DNA from: Cercis canadensis
Taxonomy: Eukaryota > Streptophyta > Magnoliopsida > Fabales > Fabaceae
Direction: 5' to 3'
Assembly: GCA_003255065.1 (NCBI GenBank)
Contig: QAOA01000967.1
Coordinates: 574,052 to 638,051 of the forward strand
DNA length: 64,000 nt
Positions 61,050 to 64,000 of the stretch are shown piece by piece. The notes under the pieces were generated by a model that made no database searches, was not told where the DNA came from, and saw only the letters and a list, made by a program, of their open reading frames with translations. The position numbers and the translations under genes were made by a program. The first letter of the stretch is position 1, and every line of letters begins with the position of its first letter.

Positions 61050-62515
61050 CCACAAACTATGGACAGATCAGCCCTAGCAATAAAAACAGCCCATCAGGAG
61101 AAAGGAAAGCGGGATCTGTCCAAATACCCGTGGAAGGAGAACAAGGACAATCTCTGGTACACCTATTGCAAGAAATCAAGACACACAAAAGAAAAATGTT
61201 GGAAGCTGAATAGTAAGCCACCGAGCCGAGCGTTGGGAAACCATGAGGGGCAGCAGAGACCACAAGCACATATGGCAGAGTAATCCAAAACTGAGGGAAA
61301 CCCTGTAACAGGAGGGTTCAATGGTGAAGAAATTGAGCAGCTAAGAAGCTTGCTAGGGTCTCTTAAGAAACCTTTTGGAGTTTGTTCTCTAGCTCTTTCA
61401 GGTAAATCTTCATTCCCTTTTTGCTTGAATGCCTCAAAAAGAATTTCTAACAATTTTGGGATAATAGATTCGGGTGCCACAGACCATATGACCCCCACAT
61501 CTCAACCTTTTCACACCTATACCCCATGCCCAAGTAGCAGGAAAATTGTGGTGGCCAATGGCTCTTTAGCTACTGTTTTTGGGTTTGGAGATATACATAT
61601 TACACCTACCCTTATCCTAAAAAAAGTCCTCCATGTACCTAAACTATTGGCCAGCCTTGTTTCCATTCAAAAACTTAGCCATGATCTTAAATGTTATGCT
61701 ATTTTCTTCCCTTCTTATTGTGTTTTTCAGGAACAGGTCTCAGGAAGAGGATTAGACTTACTAAGGAAAGGAACGACCTTTATTATCTTGAACCATCTCA
61801 GAAAACTAGAAGCCACTTGTCTTTATCTCTCCTTAGTTCCTCCAATAAAGATACCGTTTGGCTGTATCATCTTCGCCTAGGTCATCCATCCTTTCGAGTT
61901 TTAAAAGTCATGTTCCTTAAGTTGTTTCAAGGACTAGATATTTTTGAGTTTCATTGTGAAAGTTGTGAATTAGCAAAACATACTCATGTATCTTTTCCTG
62001 TCAGTAATAAAAGAAGTTCTCATCCCTTCCATCTAATTCATAGTGACATATGGGGTCCTTCTATTATACCTGATATTTTTGGGGCTCGTTGGTTTGTATC
62101 TCTAATTGATGATTGCATTCAGGTTACGTGGATCTTCCTTCTCAAACAAAAATCAGATGTTAGCACTGTTATACCCAATTTTTACTCAATGATTCAAAAC
62201 CAATTTGGGGTCAAAATAAAGAGGTTTAGGATAGACAATGCTAGAGACTACTTCAACCAGATTCTGTCACCATACTTTCAATCACAAGGCATTATCCATA
62301 AGTCATCACGTGTTTACACACCTCAACAAAATGAGGTAGCTAAGAGGAAAAATGGACATTTACTCAACACTACCCAAGCCTTACTTTTCCAAGGAAATGT
62401 ACCTAAGTCCTATTGGGGAGAGGCTGTTCTTATTGCTGCATATATGATAAATAGACTTCCCTCACAAGTGTTAGACAATAAAAGTCTCATAGAAATACCC
62501 TCACTTAAGAACCTC
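61050..62515 (+). pseudogene. Ty1/copia gag end, protease and integrase remnant
   Basis: The zinc knuckle reads WYTYCKKSRHTKEKCWKL, with Tyr in place of the first Cys and Arg in place of Gly. The protease shows the active-site motif DSGATDHMT (61465-61495). The integrase region has the zinc-binding LYHLRLGHPSFRVL and CESCELAKH, then catalytic HSDIWGP and RIDNARDYF. The usual PQQNGVAERKN, with the catalytic Glu, reads PQQNEVAKRKN, so Glu is replaced by Lys. A frameshift separates the protease frame (61350-61880) from the integrase frame (61691-62518). Confidence 0.87.
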
Positions 62516-62520
62516 TAATG

Positions 62521-63613
62521 GCCTCACACCTAGGGTATTTGGGTGTACTGCCTTTGTTCATAACCACAATCAACATAAAGGCAAACTAGACCCATGAGCC
62601 ATTAAATGTGTCTTCCTTGGTTACTCTTCTACTCAAAAGGGCTACAACTGTTACAATCCTTCTTCCAGTAAATTCTATATCTCTGCAGATGTTACATTTA
62701 CAGAAAATGTTATGTTTTTCTCCAAATCCTCTCTTAAGGGGGAGATTTCAATGATGGAAAATAATACTTGTGAGGCTTTTGAACCTCTTAAAACCCTTGA
62801 CCTCTATCTTATTCCAGCCCGTATGACTGAACCCAAGTTTGAGTCCTCTGAGCCACTCATATCTGAGTCTCCTAAGTCTAGTTCTGAACCAAGTCCTACC
62901 CCAACCAGTGTCCTAACCAGTGTCACTGAAAATTTTCCAAGGTTCTCCCAAGTATATTCATGAAGAAAGGTTGTTCCAGAACTGAAACAAGTCCAAGAAT
63001 CCAACTCAAAATCTGGGAATGACATCACGATAAGATCTGACCTACCCTTACCCACACAATTTGTTGAAACATTTGCTGACACAACAGCCTTTGTAGAACT
63101 TTCCATTGTTGTTAGAAAAGGTATTAGAGAATGCAGTAAACAACCTCTCTATCCACTATCTCACTATGTCTCTCTTAAACACATGTCACCAGCCCATAAA
63201 AAATTCATTGTTAGTTTAAACACCATTGCAATCCTTAATACTATTTCTGAGGTATTGTCAAAAAGGGAATGGAGGGCTGCTATGAAAGAGGAGATGAGTG
63301 CATTGAAAAAAAAAAAAACATGGAAGATTGTTAAGAGACCAAAAGGGAAAAACATCGTTGATTGTAAGTGGATTTTCACACTGAAATACATGGCTGATGG
63401 ATCCCTTGAGAGGTATAAAGCACAATTAGTGGCCAAAGGGTATACTCAAATTTATGGGGTTGATTATCAGGAAACTTTTGCCCTAGTTGCAAAAATGAAT
63501 ACTGTGAGAATTCTGTTATCAGTAGCTGCCCACTTCAATTGGCCACTCCTACAGTATGATGTTAAGAATGCATCCTTCATGGTGACTTGGATGAAGAAAT
63601 ATACATGAACATC
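62521..63613 (+). pseudogene. Ty1/copia integrase tail and RT (RVT_2) start
   Basis: From 62521 the frame reads NGLTPRVFGCTAFVHNH and then CVFLGYSSTQKGYNCYNP, the usual copia integrase tail, with a TGA stop after KLDP. A Pro/Ser-rich linker follows. RT starts near 63260 ([57 protein letters not shown]). A one-base deletion near 63572 shifts the frame after DVKNA. Homology ends at about 63613, before the RT catalytic YVDD. Confidence 0.85.
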
Positions 63614-64000
63614 AACAATGTCAACAACAAGCATCTGAAATAACCAACCAAAAAAAGGTGTGTCATCATTCCTCAATGTCAACACACAGTTCATTTCCAA
63701 TTTATTAAAGGCACGTTTCTCCCCCATTTCACATAACAAATCATCATTGTTAATCTTCAAAGCAAACAACAAAAACTAAAAAAGATTACAATAATGCTCT
63801 GCCATTTCAATAAATTGTTGACAAAAATGCATAAAACTATGTAGCTTAAACTTTCTAGGTTCTAGTTTACACCAAATAGAACACCTTAACTACCCCTGAA
63901 ATACTCACAAGAGAAAAGATTCCAACGAGATAATTATCACGCAAGCAATAATGGGTTCACTATTTGTGTGAAACACCAAAGGCACACAAACACATGTAAG
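63614..64000. other. No gene recognised
   Basis: AT-rich sequence after the truncated copia RT, with no continuation of pol. Confidence 0.6.

Larger units (their letters stand above)
61031..63613 (+). mobile_element. Decayed Ty1/copia retrotransposon, truncated at both ends
   Basis: Same orientation as the gypsy remnant and directly abutting it. Order: gag zinc knuckle (61160-61215), protease (about 61465-61680), GAG-pre-integrase and integrase (about 61770-62500), integrase C-terminus (62521-62740), RT (63183-63613). Protease-integrase-RT order is diagnostic for copia. No LTR was recognised at either end, and RT stops shortly after its start. Multiple frameshifts and stops are present. Confidence 0.88.

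Noticed and set aside
1-64000. CRISPR array, bacterial operon, tRNA or rRNA genes
   Set aside because: No regularly spaced identical short repeats with unique spacers. No tRNA or rRNA gene was noticed by eye, though this was not a covariance-model search. Spliced genes and plant transposons show nuclear eukaryotic DNA.

Overview
This is a window of plant nuclear DNA, almost certainly from a eudicot. The evidence is AT-rich intron-bearing genes, plant-type proteins (a katanin p80 subunit and a GRF-interacting factor), plant transposon families, and a long array built from degenerate copies of the plant telomere motif TTTAGGG. I cannot name the species. Only two genes look intact. Both are on the minus strand, and their exon joins were worked out by hand from reading frame, GT/AG splice sites and family resemblance.

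Region 1 (1-13.3 kb): the WD40 gene for the katanin p80 regulatory subunit (KTN80). Eleven coding exons run from an ATG at 11732 down to 3862. The C-terminal con80 part was not found and probably lies left of the window. Around it are inverted-repeat DNA elements at 1738-2256 and 12918-13285, both with Mutator-style 9-bp target duplications, and a smaller one at 2507-2742.

Region 2 (13.8-24.3 kb): about 10.5 kb of degenerate telomere-like repeat. It contains a 1.4-kb solo LTR with a perfect 5-bp target duplication, an inverted and internally deleted copy of that LTR, a near-identical 473-bp internal duplication that stops at a 208-N gap, and a decayed exon resembling the exon-junction protein Y14/RBM8A. 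A second copy of that exon sits just beyond the right edge of the array.

Region 3 (24.3-39 kb): no intact gene. It holds minus-strand exon fragments of unrelated housekeeping genes (Y14 at 24.4 and 36.6 kb, alanyl-tRNA synthetase at 25.6-27.5 kb, an ENO3-type enolase at 30.9 kb). They keep introns but carry frameshifts and broken splice sites. Direct duplications occur at 30.4/31.4 kb and 33.4-35.6 kb.

Region 4 (39.2-43.3 kb): a four-exon GRF-interacting factor gene (GIF/SSXT family) with a GA microsatellite upstream.

Region 5 (45-64 kb): nested transposons. A CACTA element (45006-48237) carries unidentified exon-like segments and an LTR-like insert. A 6.8-kb PIF/Harbinger element (49258-56094) with degenerate Myb/SANT and DDE transposase genes sits inside an LTR-like sequence. 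A decayed Ty3/gypsy gag-pol (about 57.0-61.0 kb) is joined head-to-tail to a decayed Ty1/copia gag-pol (about 61.0-63.6 kb).

Single Ns at 13779, 25539 and 36444 look like contig joins, so long-range order across them depends on the assembly. I found no tRNA, rRNA or CRISPR array, and nothing I would call a new molecular system. The most unusual parts are the telomere-like array with embedded gene and LTR sequence, and the cluster of intron-bearing gene fragments beside it.
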